Assembly (NCBI GenBank): GCA_027943335.1
Contig: BSBK01001301.1
Location: forward strand, 124,001-188,000
From: Chamaecyparis obtusa
Taxonomy: Eukaryota; Streptophyta; Pinopsida; Cupressales; Cupressaceae
Direction of reading: 5' to 3'
Length of the DNA: 64,000 nt
This document shows positions 61,626-64,000 of the stretch, piece by piece. The notes under the pieces are model-generated. The model was not told the DNA's origin, ran no database searches, and saw only the letters and a program-made list of their open reading frames with translations. Each line of letters begins with the position of its first letter. Positions within the stretch are counted from its first letter, which is position 1. Both the position numbers and the translations under genes were made by a program.

Positions 61626-61820
61626 GAATTTTATTTTTCATTTTATTTTGACCAAGTGATTAGAGAATTTACAGAGTGATTCAAAGGTGATTGAAAGAGT
61701 GATTTGTGCAAAGTCACTAACGATTCAACTATGTGTTGTTAGCAAATATTGTGAAGTGTTGATAAGACTTGTTATCACCAAGTTACTCAAAATTTGTATT
61801 ACAAACCCTAACTTGAAGAA

Positions 61821-64000
61821 ATGGCCGCCAGTTCATTTGTTGAAGTGAAGAAGAAGAGCAAGGAGGTAAAGAATAGTCAATTGGTTAGGAGTCATGCCTC
61901 CAAATTTCCAAGCAGTACCTGAGAGTGTAGTGAAGGGAGATCTCTCAGGAGCCCTTCCATTGATCCTGCCAAAGGTTTTAATGATCCATGATGTTAGGGC
62001 ATTCTACATGTGCAAAGTAAGTGAGATTGGAGATTACGAGCTAAGGGAGGCATATAATAAATTGTTCAAAAATGGAGCGTTGACGACTGAGCACAAACAC
62101 ATTGCCAACAAAGGGTTAGTTCATTCCTTAGACTTCCGTCATAACTTCAAGATTGAATGGATTAAGATATTTTTGAGCTGAGTTCACGACATGCATTTTT
62201 GGTTGGACAATGGGCTGGTAAAAATCACTAAGGAACTCATTCACTGAGTTACTAGATACCCTATTCCCAATGGAAAAAGGACCATGTGATGCCAGAGTAA
62301 GGAAGCGATTTAGGCAAACACTATGGTAGTGTGGAACAAACAAGGTATGAAAATCTCTCCAATCACAAATTATGAGATCAACTTTGCAATGAGGGTAATA
62401 ACACATAAATTTTACCAGTCGAGCAGGATGGATAGTGTTCCTTGTATTGTAGTTGACCAGGCATGGAAGATAGTCAAGAAGGATCATACATATGATCTTT
62501 CCAAGCTACAATTGACTCAATTGGTAGAGAACTTATCATCAATCAGGAAGGTGAAGAACTCAATGTGTAAGTTTGGATCCCTGATAGTCTACATATTTTT
62601 CTATGTTAAAAATGCATTTCCTACCTTAGGAGATGTTTTCTAGAGACAAGACCGACTAGTGACACAACAGATAAGTTATTTCATATAGCAATTAGGAGAA
62701 AATTTTGATAGTGTAATGGAAAATTACTTTGTTGAATTCAAGAAGAAAATGAGGAAGAGGAGCAGAATCCCTGTATCCCTAGTTGAGAAATATTATGACG
62801 ATGTCTATTTTCTTATTGATACTAATTTCACATATGTACAAGACGTTGTATCAAGGGTAGTATGGTTGAGACCATTTCCCTATGAGGTAAATATAGATGA
62901 AACATCTTTAATAATCACAACTTTACTAGAAAATGAAGTTGACAAAAATGCTAAGATATTTGGAAGGTATGAAGAAGGCAAAACCAAGATAACCATGGGC
63001 TTGAAAATTGATACCTTGGAAAGGAAAATATAGAAGATAGTTAAGAATCTTGAGAAGATGTTGGGTCAAGGAGAAGAGTAGGATTCACCACTAGCAATCA
63101 CACAAGGTCATGGTGAGGACCAATCTAGTGATCCAGAAGAAAGTGAGGATGAAGAAGTGGATACAATAAAGAAGGTTAATGAAATAATAGTTGTTGAGCC
63201 CACTGTGAAGAAGTACTTAAAATAGAAGCCTACTCCTCCTACCATAACAAGACTAATAATAAGGGCATGTACAATTGGAACAGTAGTCGAGCCATAAAAG
63301 AAAATGATGGTAAATAATACTGAAGGGGAAGGCTCTAGGAAAAGAGAGAAAGTACAAACTAAGGTTGAGCTAAGCCACCCTATAAAGAAGCCAAAAAGAA
63401 AATTGGTGTTGAAAAAAGATAATGAAGATGAGGAGAAAATTGACATAGATGATGTCAGCAAATTCAAGGTGGGTTGTGCATAAGTATTTGACCAATGTGG
63501 ATAAAATTTTTCAAAATATAAAGAGTATTGTAGGTTTGGTCAGATTCAAATTCATTAAATTTGAAAAGTTAAGTAAAAATGGTAAGGTAAAGATAGAGGA
63601 TGCAATGATAGAAATGATGGGAACATTCAATATGACACCATTATAAATTGGGAATCTTATCCCTGATGAATTGTTCAATAAAATTGATGAGAGATGGCAG
63701 TATGCCATTATGACTGAAAGACATATAAGAGAAGACACATTAGCCCAATTATGCCTGAATTGACACAAAAGAAAAGAACAAAATTCATGGAACAGTATAG
63801 GAACATGTTTATCTCTAAATTCAAAGCATATTCTATATTAAAGAAAAATGTTGAAGAGGTTGTTCAAAAAAGTACATTGATCTGGAAGATAATTTTTGGG
63901 CTGATAATTGACAAGAATGCAAACAAAGATGAAGGCACATCTAGACAAGTAGAGCTTGATAATACTGAAGACATTGATGAGCCAAAAAATCTTGAGGAGG
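61821..64000 (+). pseudogene. Long unknown ORF of element E region, broken, runs off the window
   Basis: I do not recognise this protein. ATG at 61821 (GAAATGGCCGCC context) starts MAASSFVEVKKKSKEVKNSQ; a frameshift near 61890 leads to a frame followed for over 1.5 kb with scattered stops (61894-62181, 62323-62643, 62716-63033 and on). A second shift lies near 63465 and a third near 63750. The conceptual length is over 700 residues. Visible parts are HDVRAFYMCKVSEIGDYELR, a KFYQSSRMDSVPCIVVDQAW stretch, DHTYDLSKLQLTQLVENLSS, a hydrophobic FGSLIVYIFFYV segment, FKKKMRKRSRIPVSLVEKYY, then an acidic/Lys-rich tail with SSDPEESEDEEVDT and KKPKRKLVLKKDNEDEE. Globular N-terminus plus charged tail could be a gag-like or accessory protein. 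Confidence 0.6.

Larger units (their letters stand above)
58543..64000 (+). mobile_element. Plus-strand LTR element E, 3' end outside window
   Basis: An LTR (about 58543-59769) is followed by an initiator-Met-type PBS and a gag-like frame with zinc knuckles. No protease, RT or integrase motif is seen up to the window end. A U3-like block and a second long unknown ORF follow instead, either part of E or a further element nested in it. The second LTR is not in the window, so extent and TSD are untested. Confidence 0.65.

Noticed and set aside
57645..64000. Missing ALDH exons downstream of element C
   Set aside because: I looked for the family's EIFGPV, NTKYGLAAG and PFGG regions in both strands and saw none.

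Overview
The window looks like nuclear DNA from a seed plant with a large, repeat-rich genome, and a conifer or other gymnosperm fits best. The reasons are AT-rich sequence, one intron-containing aldehyde dehydrogenase gene, nested LTR retrotransposons inside one of its introns, plant Ty1/copia elements primed by initiator-Met tRNA, a chromovirus and an L1-type LINE. The species is an inference. I read boundaries, target-site duplications (TSDs) and percent identities by eye.

Layout. 1-4988: a decayed LTR element cut by the window edge, with LTR remnants at both ends. 4989-8532: no gene, microsatellites and a GC-richer imperfect repeat block. 8538-18340: a complete 9.8-kb LTR element on the minus strand (called F here), with near-identical 986-bp LTRs, TSD ACTAT, PBS and PPT. 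It has no recognisable pol and one Ser-rich reading frame. 18341-22662: no gene, an LTR-end fragment and AT-rich DNA. 22663-22986: a 108-bp tandem repeat. 23045-27560: the 3' part of a minus-strand LINE, split by two solo LTRs with perfect TSDs (GTTTT and TTACC).

27866-31314 carries seven exons (337 codons) of a family-2 aldehyde dehydrogenase, plus strand, with all catalytic residues expected in this part. The C-terminal exons are absent from the window. Intron 7 appears to start at 31315 and to hold a nest of minus-strand elements: copia C (32699-57644, TSD GATTT), interrupted by chromovirus D (36212-42161, TSD TCTTC) and copia B (43583-56149, TSD CTTGA); copia A (44686-49438, TSD GGTTA) sits inside one LTR of B. 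Removing the inserts restores plausible sizes for C (6.4 kb) and B (7.8 kb).

58543 to the window end holds a plus-strand element, E: an LTR, a PBS, a coiled-coil gag-like pseudogene with about five zinc knuckles, a U3-like block, and a long broken ORF that I could not assign. That ORF, the pol-less element F and the ACCGAG motif shared by unrelated LTR families are the least explained parts. The only likely working host gene is the aldehyde dehydrogenase, and nothing here shows whether its distant 3' exons are intact.
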